Positions 38,803-48,213 of a DNA stretch of 64,000 nucleotides are shown here, piece by piece. Made by a program: the position numbers and the translations under genes. Each line of letters starts with the position of its first letter. The stretch's first letter is position 1. Source of the stretch: Streptomyces antimycoticus (GTDB lineage: Bacteria > Actinomycetota > Actinomycetes > Streptomycetales > Streptomycetaceae); contig NZ_BJHV01000001.1 in assembly GCF_005405925.1 (NCBI RefSeq), positions 4,340,001-4,404,000 on the forward strand. Direction: 5' to 3'. The notes beneath the pieces were generated by a model. It was not told the origin of the DNA, ran no database searches, and saw only the letters and a list, made by a program, of their open reading frames with translations.

Positions 38803-40107
38803 ATGTTGACGGCACGGAAACGGACGAAACGAACGGTGGCCGTCATCGCGGCCGCGCTCGCAGGAGCCCTGGTCATGGCGGGTTGCGGGGGCGGCGGGGA
38901 TGAGGCCGGGGACGGCAAGTCGCTCACCCTGTGGCACTACGAGGCGCCCAACAGCGCCATGGGCATCGCCTGGAAGCAGGCGATCGAGGAGTTCAAGAAG
39001 AGCCATCCGGGCGTCTCGGTGAAGGTCGAGGAGAAGGGCTTCGAACAGATCCAGAAGACCGCCTCGATGGTCCTCAACTCCGGTGACGCACCCGACCTGA
39101 TGGAGTACAACAAGGGCAACGCCACCACCGGGCTGCTCTCCAAACAGGGCCTGCTCACCGACCTCACGCCCCAGGTCACCAAACGCGGCTGGGACAAGCC
39201 GCTCAGCCCCGGGGTGCGCACCACCAGCCGCTACGACGCCCAGGGCGTGATGGGCTCCGGCAACTGGTACGGAATCCCCAACTACGCCGAGTACACGATG
39301 GTCTTCTACAACAAGACCCTCTTCGAGAAGCACCACATCAAGGTCCCGACCACCTTCGCCGAATTCACCTCCGCCCTGCAGGCGTTCCAGGACAAGGGCG
39401 TCACCCCGCTCGCCAGCGCGGGCGCCGAATACCCCGCCCACCAGTACGTCTACCAGCTCGCCCTCACCAAGGCCGACCGCTCCTGGGTGGACGCCTACGA
39501 GCAGTACAAGGGCAAGCCGGACTTCCACGACGCCGCCTGGACCTATGGCGCCACCACCTTCGCCGACTGGGTCAAGAAGGGCTATATCGCCAAGAGTTCG
39601 AGCGGCGCCAAGGCCGAGGACGCGGGCGCGGCCTTCATCGCGGGGAAGTACCCGATGTTCTTCTCCGGCAGCTGGTGGTTCGGCCGCTTCACCTCCGAGA
39701 TGAAGGACCGGTGGGGCACCTTCCCCTTCCCCGGCTCCAAGCTCACCCTCGGCTCCGGCGGCAATCTGTGGGTCGTCCCCAAGGGCGCCAAGAACAAGGA
39801 TCTCGCCTACGACTTCATCGACATCACGATGAAGAAGGGCATCCAGAACACCCTCGGCAACCACGGCGGAGTGCCCGTGGCCGCCGATCCGTCGGCGATC
39901 ACCGACCCCCAGTCCAAGAGCCTGATCCAGGACTTCACCGCCTACGCCGACGGAGACGGCCTGGCCTTCTACCCCGACTGGCCGGTCCCCGGCTTCTACG
40001 ACACCCTCGTCTCCGAGACCCAGAAGCTGATCACCGGCAGCGCGGATCCCGACGCGTATCTGGACGCGCTGAAGAAGGCGTACGACGCGGGCGCGCCGAA
40101 GGGATGA
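38803..40107 (+). CDS. Sugar-binding lipoprotein of ABC importer
   Basis: 434-residue extracellular solute-binding protein. The signal peptide has a KRTKRT charged start and lipobox LVMAGC, followed by a Gly-rich linker. Family features include LWHYEAPNSAMGIAWKQAIE and GIPNYAEYTMVFYNK. ATG 38803 follows GGAGG by six bases. It is the first gene of the operon with two permeases and a GH31 alpha-xylosidase, so xyloglucan-type oligosaccharides (isoprimeverose and larger) are the likely ligands, by inference from the enzyme. Confidence 0.92.
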   Translation: MLTARKRTKRTVAVIAAALAGALVMAGCGGGGDEAGDGKSLTLWHYEAPNSAMGIAWKQAIEEFKKSHPGVSVKVEEKGFEQIQKTASMVLNSGDAPDLMEYNKGNATTGLLSKQGLLTDLTPQVTKRGWDKPLSPGVRTTSRYDAQGVMGSGNWYGIPNYAEYTMVFYNKTLFEKHHIKVPTTFAEFTSALQAFQDKGVTPLASAGAEYPAHQYVYQLALTKADRSWVDAYEQYKGKPDFHDAAWTYGATTFADWVKKGYIAKSSSGAKAEDAGAAFIAGKYPMFFSGSWWFGRFTSEMKDRWGTFPFPGSKLTLGSGGNLWVVPKGAKNKDLAYDFIDITMKKGIQNTLGNHGGVPVAADPSAITDPQSKSLIQDFTAYADGDGLAFYPDWPVPGFYDTLVSETQKLITGSADPDAYLDALKKAYDAGAPKG

Positions 40108-40114
40108 GCTCCCG

Positions 40115-41047
40115 ATGAGCACCCACAGCCCCGGCGCCCCACGCCTACCAGGACGCTCACCGCACCGCCGCGAGTATCCGTACGCCCTGTTCCTGCTCCC
40201 CGGCGCGCTGGCCTTCCTCGCCGTCATCGTCGTCCCGTTCCTGATGAACACCGGGATCAGCCTCACCCACTGGCAGGGGGTGGGCAGCCCGAAGTGGGCC
40301 GGGCTGGACAACTACCGCGCCCTGCTGGACGACTCCGCCTTCTGGGAGTCCTTCCGGCACAGCCTGGCGATGGTGGTGGCGATGGCCGTACTCCCCACCG
40401 CCCTCGGCCTGGTGCTGGCCGCCGCGCTCTTCGACTACATCGCCAAGCACATCGGCAGCCGCACCGCGAGCGTGCTGCGCGCCTGCTTCTATCTGCCGCA
40501 GGTGCTGCCGATCGCGGTGGCCGGGATCGTCTGGAGCTGGATCCTCGCCCCGGAGGGCGGAGCGCTGAACGAGGCGCTGAACGCCGTGGGCCTCGGCTCG
40601 CTGCGCCATGACTGGCTGGGCGACCCGGACTTCGCGCTGTACAGCGTGATGGCCGTGATGGTCTGGGTCCAGCTCGGCTTTCCGCTGGTGGTCTTCATGG
40701 CGGGGCTGCAGCGCGCCGATCCGTCCCTGCACGAGGCGGCCGAGCTGGACGGGGCCTCGTGGTGGCGGCGGTTCTGGCATGTGACGCTGCCGCAGATCCG
40801 TCCGGAGATCTCCGTCGTGCTGCTGTGGTGCACCATCGCGGCGCTCAAGGTCTTCGGCGCGGTGTATGTGCTCACCAAGGGCGGGCCCGGTGGGGCCACC
40901 AATGTCCCCTCGTACTTCTCCTTCCAGTCCTTCTTCGAGAAGACGCAGGTCGGCTACGGCTCCGCGGTCTCCACCGCCCTCACCGTGATCATCCTGGCGC
41001 TGGCCCTGGTGGCCTTGCGCCTGCAAACCCGGGCGGAGGATCAGTAG
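40115..41047 (+). CDS. Sugar ABC transporter permease (MalF type)
   Basis: 310 residues with six membrane helices, the first in PYALFLLPGALAFLAVIVVP. The EAA loop is LHEAAELDGASWWRRFWHVT. It starts seven bases after the binding-protein stop. It forms the translocation channel with the next gene product. Confidence 0.93.
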   Translation: MSTHSPGAPRLPGRSPHRREYPYALFLLPGALAFLAVIVVPFLMNTGISLTHWQGVGSPKWAGLDNYRALLDDSAFWESFRHSLAMVVAMAVLPTALGLVLAAALFDYIAKHIGSRTASVLRACFYLPQVLPIAVAGIVWSWILAPEGGALNEALNAVGLGSLRHDWLGDPDFALYSVMAVMVWVQLGFPLVVFMAGLQRADPSLHEAAELDGASWWRRFWHVTLPQIRPEISVVLLWCTIAALKVFGAVYVLTKGGPGGATNVPSYFSFQSFFEKTQVGYGSAVSTALTVIILALALVALRLQTRAEDQ

Positions 41048-41049
41048 CG

Positions 41050-41889
41050 GTGAACGCCCTCAAGCGACACCAGGCCCCGGCCCGCTTTCCGGTGCTGGCC
41101 GCGCTGACCGTGGCGGCCGTACTCATGGTGCTGCCGTTTCTCGTGGTGGCCCTCAACGCGGTGAAATCGCCCGCGGAGTACTCCGCGAACGGCCCGCTGA
41201 GCCTTCCCGAGGGGATCCATCTGGACGGGCTGCGGGACTTCTGGCAGCGGGTGGACTTCGGCCAAAAGCTGTTCAACTCCGCGCTGATCTCCGGCTCGGT
41301 GGCGGTGCTCGCCGCGCTGCTGTCGGTGCTCAACGCGTATGCGATCGGCATCGGGCGGGTCAGGGGCCGTCCCTGGGTGCTGGCCTTCTTCGTCCTGGCC
41401 AACATGCTGCCGCAGGAGGCCCTGGTCTATCCCGTCTACTACCTGTCCAAGCAGGTCGGCCTGTACGACACCCGGCTGAGCGTGATCATCGTCTTCACCG
41501 TGATCCAGTCGGCCTTCGGCACCTATCTGCTCTCCTCCGTGCTCGGCGCCTTCCCCAAGGAGGTCATCGAGGCGGCCCGGATCGACGGCGCCAACAAGTG
41601 GCAGGTGCTGTGGCGGGTGGTGGTGCCGGTCAGCCGCCCCACCCTCGGGGTGCTGCTGGTCTTCTTCTTCATCTGGACCTGGAACGAGTTCCTGCTGCCC
41701 CTGGTGATGCTGATCTCCAACGACAACCAGACGGTCTCGGTGGCGCTCGGCGTCCTCCAGGGCCAGCGGCTGATGGACGCCACCATGACCAACGCGGCCG
41801 CCCTGCTCGGGGTGCTCCCCGCGTTCTGCTTCTTCCTGATCTTCCAGCGGACCCTGACCCGTGGCATCGCCATGGGCGCGGTCAAATGA
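41050..41889 (+). CDS. Carbohydrate ABC transporter permease (MalG type)
   Basis: 279 residues with six membrane helices; the EAA loop is VIEAARIDGANKWQVLWRVV. The GTG at 41050 lies two bases after the stop of the first permease and yields the usual short cytoplasmic N-terminus; further upstream the frame runs inside that gene and is rejected. As in the other importer of this window, no ATPase gene is linked. Confidence 0.92.
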   Translation: MNALKRHQAPARFPVLAALTVAAVLMVLPFLVVALNAVKSPAEYSANGPLSLPEGIHLDGLRDFWQRVDFGQKLFNSALISGSVAVLAALLSVLNAYAIGIGRVRGRPWVLAFFVLANMLPQEALVYPVYYLSKQVGLYDTRLSVIIVFTVIQSAFGTYLLSSVLGAFPKEVIEAARIDGANKWQVLWRVVVPVSRPTLGVLLVFFFIWTWNEFLLPLVMLISNDNQTVSVALGVLQGQRLMDATMTNAAALLGVLPAFCFFLIFQRTLTRGIAMGAVK

Positions 41890-41902
41890 CGAGGAGGGCC
41901 GC

Positions 41903-44173
41903 ATGAAGTTCAGCGACGGCTACTGGAGGCTGCGCGAGGGCGTCCGCGCCGCGTACCCGCAGGGGGTGCTCGATGTGGAGACCGGCCCCGGCACCCTCAC
42001 CGTCCACGCCCCCACCCATCCCGTCCGCCACCGCGGCGATCTGCTCAAGGGCCCCGCCCTCACCCTGACCTGCACCTCCCCCATGCCCGATGTCATCGCC
42101 ATCCGGATCACCCACTTCGCCGGCGGGGTGGAGCGCGGCCCGTCCTTCGAGATCGCCCGCCAGGAGTGCGCGGCCGAGGTGAGCTGCGACGCCGAGGAGG
42201 CCCGGCTCACCTCGGGCGCGCTCTCGGTGCGCTTCGCCCGCACCGGACCCTGGCGGATGGACCTGGAGGCGGCAGGGCGCACGCTCACCAGCAGCGGCGC
42301 CAAGGACATGGGCATCATGGAGACCCCCGACGGCCACCACCACCTGCGCGAACGGCTCGCGCTGCGGGTCGGCACCTCCGTCTACGGCCTCGGCGAGCGC
42401 TTCGGCCCGCTGGTGAGGAACGGCCAGGCCACCGACATCTGGAACGCCGACGGCGGCACCGCCACCGAACAGGCGTACAAAAACGTCCCGTTCTTCCTCA
42501 CCGACGCGGGCTACGGCGTCTTCGTGGACCACCCCGGCCGGGTCTCCTTCGAGGTCGGCTCGGAGGCGGTCTCCCGGATCCAGTTCAGCGCCCGCGACCA
42601 GGAGCTCACGTACTACGTCATCCACGGCCCCACCCCCAAGGAGATCCTGCGCCGCTACACCGCGCTCACCGGCCGCCCCGCGCTGCCCCCCGCCTGGTCC
42701 TTCGGGCTGTGGCTGTCCACCTCCTTCACCACCTCCTACGACGAGGAGACGGTCACCGGCTTCGTCGACGGCATGGCCGAGCGCGGACTGCCGCTGTCCG
42801 TCTTCCACTTCGACTGCTTCTGGATGCGCGAGTACCAGTGGTGCGACTTCACCTGGGATCCGCGGGTCTTCCCCGACCCGGAGGGCATGCTGCGCCGCCT
42901 GCGCGAGCGGGACCTGCGCATCTGCGTCTGGATCAATCCGTACATCGGCCAGCGCTCCCCGCTCTTCGCCGAGGGCAAGGCGGCCGGCTATCTGCTCAAG
43001 CGCCCGGACGGCTCGGTGTGGCAATGGGACCTGTGGCAGCCGGGCATGGCGCTGGTCGACTTCACCAACCCCGACGCCCGCGCCTGGTACGCGGCCAAGC
43101 TGACCGCACTGCTGGACATGGGCGTGGACTGCTTCAAGACCGACTTCGGCGAGCGGGTGCCCACCGATGTGGTGTACGCGGACGGCTCCGACCCCGAGCG
43201 GATGCACAACTACTACACCCACCTCTACAACCGCACCGTCCACGAGGCGCTGCGCGAGCGGCGCGGTGAGCACGAGGCGGTGGTCTTCGCGCGCTCGGCC
43301 ACGGCGGGCGGCCAGCGGTACCCGGTGCACTGGGGCGGCGACTGCGAGTCCACCTACGAGGCGATGGCCGAATCGCTGCGCGGCGGGCTCTCGCTGGGTC
43401 TTTCCGGCTTCGGCTTCTGGAGCCATGACATCGGCGGCTTCGAGGGCACCCCGGACCCGGCCCTGTTCAAGCGGTGGATCGCCTTCGGCCTGCTGTCCTC
43501 GCACAGCAGACTGCACGGCTCGTCCTCCTACCGGGTGCCGTGGCACTTCGACGAGGAGTCGGTCGAGGTGCTGCGCTTCTTCACCCGGCTGAAGCTGCGG
43601 CTGATGCCGTATCTGTACGAGGCGGCGCGGCAGGCGCACACCGAGGGCGTCCCGGTGATGCGCGCCATGGTCCTGGAGTTCCCCGACGACCCGGGATGCG
43701 CGGGGCTGGACCGGCAGTACATGCTCGGCGGGGATCTGCTGGTCGCCCTGGTCTTCAACGACGAGGGCGAGGTGAGCTACTACGTGCCCGAGGGCGTCTG
43801 GACGCATGTGCCGAGCGGGCGGACGGTGCACGGCCCGCGCTGGGTGCGCGAGACCCACGGCTTCCTCAGCGTCCCGCTGCTGGCCCGGCCCGGCGCGGTG
43901 ATCCCGTTCGGGGCGGCCGACGACCGCCCCGACGCCGACTGGGCGGACGGGATCACGCTGCGGGTGTACGAACCGGCGGCGGGCCGCCCGGTCACGGTGC
44001 GGGTGCCGCGCCCGGACGGCACGACGGCCGCCACCTTCACCGTCGTCCGGGACGGGGCGGAGCTGCGCGCCGAGGCCGCCGGCACCTCGGCGCCCTGGCG
44101 GCTGGAGGTGGCCGGCGGCCCGTCGGCCGAGGCGGCGGCGGGGACGGCGGTGCTGACGGTGCCGATGCCGTAG
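41903..44173 (+). CDS. yicI: Alpha-xylosidase, GH31 (YicI type)
   Basis: 756 residues, close to E. coli YicI (772). It releases alpha-linked xylose from xyloglucan oligosaccharides such as isoprimeverose. The substrate-binding block FHFDCFWMREYQWCDFTWDP is nearly the YicI sequence. The catalytic nucleophile is D414 in KTDFGERVPTD and the acid/base D480 in WGGDCESTYEAM. No signal peptide is seen, so it works in the cytoplasm after uptake. ATG 41903 follows GAGGAGG. It ends the operon and is followed by tandem repeats. Confidence 0.94.
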   Translation: MKFSDGYWRLREGVRAAYPQGVLDVETGPGTLTVHAPTHPVRHRGDLLKGPALTLTCTSPMPDVIAIRITHFAGGVERGPSFEIARQECAAEVSCDAEEARLTSGALSVRFARTGPWRMDLEAAGRTLTSSGAKDMGIMETPDGHHHLRERLALRVGTSVYGLGERFGPLVRNGQATDIWNADGGTATEQAYKNVPFFLTDAGYGVFVDHPGRVSFEVGSEAVSRIQFSARDQELTYYVIHGPTPKEILRRYTALTGRPALPPAWSFGLWLSTSFTTSYDEETVTGFVDGMAERGLPLSVFHFDCFWMREYQWCDFTWDPRVFPDPEGMLRRLRERDLRICVWINPYIGQRSPLFAEGKAAGYLLKRPDGSVWQWDLWQPGMALVDFTNPDARAWYAAKLTALLDMGVDCFKTDFGERVPTDVVYADGSDPERMHNYYTHLYNRTVHEALRERRGEHEAVVFARSATAGGQRYPVHWGGDCESTYEAMAESLRGGLSLGLSGFGFWSHDIGGFEGTPDPALFKRWIAFGLLSSHSRLHGSSSYRVPWHFDEESVEVLRFFTRLKLRLMPYLYEAARQAHTEGVPVMRAMVLEFPDDPGCAGLDRQYMLGGDLLVALVFNDEGEVSYYVPEGVWTHVPSGRTVHGPRWVRETHGFLSVPLLARPGAVIPFGAADDRPDADWADGITLRVYEPAAGRPVTVRVPRPDGTTAATFTVVRDGAELRAEAAGTSAPWRLEVAGGPSAEAAAGTAVLTVPMP

Positions 44174-44198
44174 CCCTGGCCGTAGCCCTGGCGCCGGC

Positions 44199-44326
44199 GC
44201 TCAGCAGCGCCGGGGCCGGCCCAGGAACGCGCTCAGCAACGCCGGGGCTCGACCCGGAACACGCTCAGCAACGCCGGGGTTCGACCCGGAACACGCTCAG
44301 CAACGCCGGGGCTTGGCCCAGGCGCA
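44199..44326. repeat. Tandem 32-bp repeat, four copies, over the 3' end of the dacB-type gene
   Basis: Copies begin with GCTCAGCA at 44199, 44231, 44263 and 44295, an exact period of 32. The middle copies are nearly identical and the outer ones diverged. The rightmost copy holds the TGA stop and last codons of the minus-strand carboxypeptidase gene, so the array extends that gene's end downstream. The middle units can fold as CCGGG/CCCGG hairpins, so the array may act as repeated terminators between two convergent genes. Confidence 0.88.
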
Positions 44327-45862
44327 TTCGAGTCCGGCGTCGGCCGTGGCGCCCCGTACGGCACGGGGTCGCACCGCCTCCGCATGGCCCTCGCCGGACT
44401 TCGCGAGCGTCACCACGATCGCGTCCTCCAGGCTCTTCACCGACTCCGCGAGGTAGTTGTTGAGGACGACGCTGTAGACCAGCTCCCTGCCGTCCGCGTC
44501 GGTGACATAGCCGGAGAGCGCGGAGGCGCCGGTCAGGGAGCCGGTCTTGCCGCGTGCGTTGCCGGCCCCCGGGGTGGAGCACATCCGCGTCCGCAGCGTG
44601 CCGCCCACGAACCGGTCCGGGGCGCAGGCCACCGGCAGCGAGGCGTACCAGTCGGCGTACCAGGGCTCGTCGCGCACCGACAGCAGCAGCTCGGTGAGGC
44701 GCCCGGCCGCGATGTTGTCCATCCGGGACAGCCCCGAGCCGTCGACCTGGCGCACCGCGCCGGTGTCCACACCCTGCTTCTTCAGCCAGTCGGCGATGGC
44801 GCCGAGCCCCGCGTCCCAGGTGCCGCGACCGGCCGTCTCATAGCCGATGGCCTTGGTGAGCGCCTCGGCGTGGATGTTGTTGGACAGCTTCATAAAGGGG
44901 ATCAGCAGCTCCTTGAGCGGCATGGAGCGGTGTGAGGCGAGCTTCCGGGCGTCCGCCGGAGTGGCCCGGCCCAGGCGGGTGGGCCCGGCCACGCGGACGC
45001 CGTGCCGGTCGAGGGCGTCGGCGAAGACCGAGGCGGCGTAGCCGGTGGGCTCCCAGACGCTGACCCACTCCTTGGCGGTCGCCGCCCCGGCCGGAATCGC
45101 GCCGCTGACGGTGATGGTGTTGGAGCCGTGCCCGCGCTCGACGGTGAGGCTGCCGCTTCCGGTGGTCGCGCGGTTGTCGATCCGTACGGAGGAGTTCGGC
45201 GGCGTGACGGTGACCTTCGGCCGATCACCGGCGGCCGCGCCCGGGGCGACCTCCACGATGACGCTGCCCGCGTCGTAGTCGGTGTCGGGGGCGAGGGTCA
45301 GCGCGGAGATCTGCGCCGCGTAGTACGAGGACTCGTCGTCGGCCGCCCAGGAGCGGCCCACCCGCTGCGCGTCGAAGCGGGTGTCATCGGCGATCAGCCG
45401 CCCGCTGACCTTGGTGATGCCCGCGTCGGCGACGCTCTTGGCCAAGCGGTCGTAGTCCCCGGCGAGCATCGTGGGGTCGCCGGTGCCGCGCAGATACAGA
45501 TCGCCCCGGAGCGTACGGCCGTGGCGGCTGCCGTCGGTCAGCACATCGGTGCCGAAGCGGTGGTCGGGGCCGAGCAGCCCCATGGCGGCGGCCGAGGTGA
45601 ACAGCTTGGTGTTGGAGGCGGGCATCAGCCGGTCGTCCGCCCCATGCCGGTAGAGGGCGGCGCCGGAGTCGGCGTCGGCGACCACCACCCCGGCCGCGCC
45701 GCCCTTCAGCAGGGGGTCGGCGAGGATGGTGTCGAGGGCGTCGCCGATCCCGGCGCGGGAGGTGTCCGCACCGGCAGGCGAGCTCCAGGTGAGGGTGCAG
45801 GCGAGTCCGATGACGAGGGGCCAGATCCAGCCGCTCACACGACGCTTCATGGGTCTGCTCAT
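44297..45862 (-). CDS. dacB: D-alanyl-D-alanine carboxypeptidase/endopeptidase (PBP4, peptidase S13)
   Basis: 521-residue class C low-molecular-mass penicillin-binding protein. A signal peptide (WIWPLVIGLACTLTWSSPAG) sends it outside the membrane. The active-site motifs are SNTK (S83, K86), SNN in KLSNNIHAEAL and KTGS in ARGKTGSLTGA. It trims or cleaves peptidoglycan cross-links. The ATG at 45862 gives the two-arginine charged N-terminus. The last residues (AKPRRC) lie in the tandem repeat. Confidence 0.93.
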   Translation of the reverse strand: MSRPMKRRVSGWIWPLVIGLACTLTWSSPAGADTSRAGIGDALDTILADPLLKGGAAGVVVADADSGAALYRHGADDRLMPASNTKLFTSAAAMGLLGPDHRFGTDVLTDGSRHGRTLRGDLYLRGTGDPTMLAGDYDRLAKSVADAGITKVSGRLIADDTRFDAQRVGRSWAADDESSYYAAQISALTLAPDTDYDAGSVIVEVAPGAAAGDRPKVTVTPPNSSVRIDNRATTGSGSLTVERGHGSNTITVSGAIPAGAATAKEWVSVWEPTGYAASVFADALDRHGVRVAGPTRLGRATPADARKLASHRSMPLKELLIPFMKLSNNIHAEALTKAIGYETAGRGTWDAGLGAIADWLKKQGVDTGAVRQVDGSGLSRMDNIAAGRLTELLLSVRDEPWYADWYASLPVACAPDRFVGGTLRTRMCSTPGAGNARGKTGSLTGASALSGYVTDADGRELVYSVVLNNYLAESVKSLEDAIVVTLAKSGEGHAEAVRPRAVRGATADAGLECAWAKPRRC

Positions 45863-45960
45863 GTCACGGGAGGATCCCGCACCCCGTCATTTCGCGACAG
45901 AGCGCGCGGGCGGCAACCGAAGCTCCGGATCAACACGTCTCCTGTGATAGACGAGGGATT

Positions 45961-45987
45961 CGAACACTGCGAACACTGCGAACACGA
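45961..45987. repeat. Short tandem repeat, unit CGAACACTG
   Basis: Two exact 9-base copies and a third differing at the end (CGAACACGA) precede the DUF3592 gene by 17 bases, in its 5' leader. Confidence 0.75.
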
Positions 45988-46004
45988 CGAGAGGCGGTTC
46001 ATCG

Positions 46005-46406
46005 ATGGCCATGCCCGGAGCCGATCTGCTGTGTATCGCGGTCGGCCTGTTCATCTACGCCTGCGCCGTCCGCGACGCCCGGCTGGTGCGACGGCTGCGT
46101 CGCGAGGGGCTCCGTACGGAGGGGCTGGTGGTCGCCAACATCGTGGACCGCCGCGACCAGAGCGCGACGCAGACGCCGGTCATCCGGTTCCACGACCACC
46201 AGGGCTACGTGGTGGAGTTCAAGACCGCGATCCAGGGCGTCGGGATGGGGCTGGCGACCGGCCGGAGAGTGGGCGTGGTGTACCTCCCGGGCAGCTCGCA
46301 CAAGGCGCGGGTGGACATGCGGCGCCAGTTGGTGGGCCCGGCGGTGGGCATGATCCTGATCGGAACGATCTTCCTCGGCCTCGGCCTGGTGATCGCCTTC
46401 ACCTGA
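46005..46406 (+). CDS. DUF3592 membrane protein
   Basis: 133 residues. An N-terminal hydrophobic helix (LLCIAVGLFIYACAV) and a C-terminal one (VGMILIGTIFLGLGLVIAF) flank a small beta domain with TPVIRFHDHQGYVVEF and GRRVGVVYLPG, the DUF3592 pattern. Function is unknown. ATG 46005 or 46011 could be used. It stands alone between two minus-strand genes. Confidence 0.85.
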   Translation: MAMPGADLLCIAVGLFIYACAVRDARLVRRLRREGLRTEGLVVANIVDRRDQSATQTPVIRFHDHQGYVVEFKTAIQGVGMGLATGRRVGVVYLPGSSHKARVDMRRQLVGPAVGMILIGTIFLGLGLVIAFT

Positions 46407-46486
46407 CCGTCGCCCGCGGGGGGCGCGAGGTCACCGCCGTGGGCGGGCGGTGCCGGACCGGCCACGGGCGGCCCAGGGCCCGGACA

Positions 46487-47160
46487 TCAACCGCCGTCCC
46501 CGCCGGGCGTGGTGGGCAGCGCGAGGCTGCCGGGGAGGGCGGCGACGGCCTCGCGGAGGCGGACGGCCAGCCTCTCCGTGGTGGGCGGCTCGTCACGTAC
46601 CACGTCAGCCGCCTCTTCGGCCTGTGCCACCCAGCTCGCCAACGCCCCGTGGAACGCGGCGATCAGCATGTCCACGGCCAACCGCGGCCGCAGATCGTCC
46701 GGCCCCCGAGGCCGAACCTGCGGTGCAGGATCTCCAGCGCCTCCTGGGTGGTGGCCTCGCAGAACTGCAGACCGTGCGCGCCCATTGAGGGGGTCCGCTC
46801 GGCCAGTCGCCGGCTGAGCAGCATCCGCCGGGCCCAGCCCTCGTCGTCCATCCGCTCCAGCGCGGCCAGCAGCGCGTCCCGTCCCAGCTCCACCACGGGC
46901 AGCGCGCCCGGGTCCGCGGTCTCCAGCTCCTCCAGGAAGGCCCGCCACAGGTCCTGGTCGGGGGCCATCGCGACATCTTCCTTGCTGGTGAAGGTGCGGA
47001 AGAAGGTGCGCTTGGAGACCTCCACCTCCTCGCACAGCTCATCCAGCGTCACTCCGCCGAAGCCGCGCCGGGTGAACAGCTCCAGCGCGGTGTCTATCAG
47101 GGCCTGGCGGGTGCGCCGCTTCTTGCGTTCGCGCAGTGAGGAGTTGGGAGCGGCAGTCAC
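46487..47160 (-). pseudogene. TetR family regulator, frameshifted in its C-terminal half
   Basis: About 224 residues after repair. The TetR helix-turn-helix is clear (RERKKRRTRQALIDTALELF, then LDELCEEVEVSKRTFFRTFT). The frame breaks after LEILHRRFGLG; the natural continuation (PDDLRPRLAVDMLIAAFHGA) lies in the next frame to the stop at 46487. One extra base in the CCCCC run at 46703-46707 repairs it. The GTG at 47160 (VTAAPNSSLRERKK) is the likely start. It diverges from the oxidoreductase gene across a 15-base palindrome. Confidence 0.85.
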
Positions 47161-47204
47161 GGCGAAAAGTGTAACCGTCAGCGACGATGCCACTTGCGCG
47201 CTTT

Positions 47205-47219
47205 TGCCACTCAGTGGCA
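47205..47219. promoter_or_regulatory. TetR operator candidate TGCCACTCAGTGGCA
   Basis: A perfect 7-1-7 palindrome between the divergent TetR and oxidoreductase genes. An extra TGCCACT half site lies at 47188-47194. Confidence 0.75.
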
Positions 47220-47258
47220 TAACTGTGATCGTCACCCCTCATCGAAAGGCGAACCGCC

Positions 47259-48185
47259 ATGCGCGCCCTGCTCGTTGACCACTCCGCCCCCTCCGGCCTC
47301 CGCCTCGGCGCGGCCGCCGACCCCGAACCCGCCCCGCACCAGGCGCTGGTCCGGGTGACCGCCACCTCCCTCAACTACGGCGAGGTCGCCCACCGGACCG
47401 AGGCCCCCGAAGGCACCGTGCTGGGCTGGGACGCCGCCGGGGTGGTCGAGCGCGCGGCCGCCGACGGCTCCGGACCGGCCGCCGGAACCCCCGTAGTCAC
47501 CCTGGGCGCGGACGGCGGCTGGGCGGAGCTGCGCGCGGTGGACACCGCGATGCTCGGCGTCCCGCCCGCCAGTGCCGACCCCGGCGCGATCAGCACCATC
47601 CCGGTCGCGGGCGCCAGCGCCCTGCGCGCCCTGCGGCGGATCGGCGACACCCTCGGCCGGCGCATCCTGGTCACGGGCGCCACTGGCGGCGTCGGCCGGT
47701 ACGCCGTCCAGCTCGCCCGGCTCGGCGGCGCCCATGTCATCGCCTCCACCGGCGATCCGGACGCCCACGGCGACGGCCTGCGGACACTGGGCGCCCACCA
47801 GGTGGTCAGGGACCCGGCCGAGATCGACGAGCCGGTGCACGGAGTGGTCGACAACGTCGGCGGCCCGCAGCTCGTGGCGGCGTACGACAAGCTCGCCGCA
47901 CACGGCACCCTGGTCTCCGTCGGCCATGTCACGGGCCGGCCCGAGACCTTCCCCTTCGGCGCCCTCTACGGCAACGAAGGCCGCCACGACCGCTCGATCG
48001 TCACCTTCTACCTACTGGACGGCGCCGATATCGGCCCGGACCTCGGCTGGCTCGCGGAGCGCGTCGCGGCGGGCGACCTGGACCCCCAGATCACCTGGCG
48101 CGGCGGCTGGGACCGGGCCGAGGAGGCCGTCACCGCTCTACTGGACCGCCGCCTCCACGGCAAGGCGGTCCTGGACATCGGCTGA
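47259..48185 (+). CDS. Zinc-binding-dehydrogenase superfamily quinone oxidoreductase-like protein (MDR)
   Basis: 308-residue medium-chain reductase. The N-terminal GroES-like domain contains [10 protein letters not shown] and [11 protein letters not shown]; the Rossmann motif is [20 protein letters not shown]. Zinc ligands of alcohol dehydrogenases are absent, pointing to the quinone/enone reductase branch using NADPH. ATG 47259 is clear. Control by the divergent TetR is likely through the palindrome at 47205. Substrate unknown. Confidence 0.9.
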   Translation: MRALLVDHSAPSGLRLGAAADPEPAPHQALVRVTATSLNYGEVAHRTEAPEGTVLGWDAAGVVERAAADGSGPAAGTPVVTLGADGGWAELRAVDTAMLGVPPASADPGAISTIPVAGASALRALRRIGDTLGRRILVTGATGGVGRYAVQLARLGGAHVIASTGDPDAHGDGLRTLGAHQVVRDPAEIDEPVHGVVDNVGGPQLVAAYDKLAAHGTLVSVGHVTGRPETFPFGALYGNEGRHDRSIVTFYLLDGADIGPDLGWLAERVAAGDLDPQITWRGGWDRAEEAVTALLDRRLHGKAVLDIG

Positions 48186-48213
48186 CCGCCGGCAGGGGCC
48201 TGACCTGGAGGGA

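Noticed and set aside
44199..44326. CRISPR array
   Set aside because: The units are contiguous with no unique spacers, and there are no cas genes.
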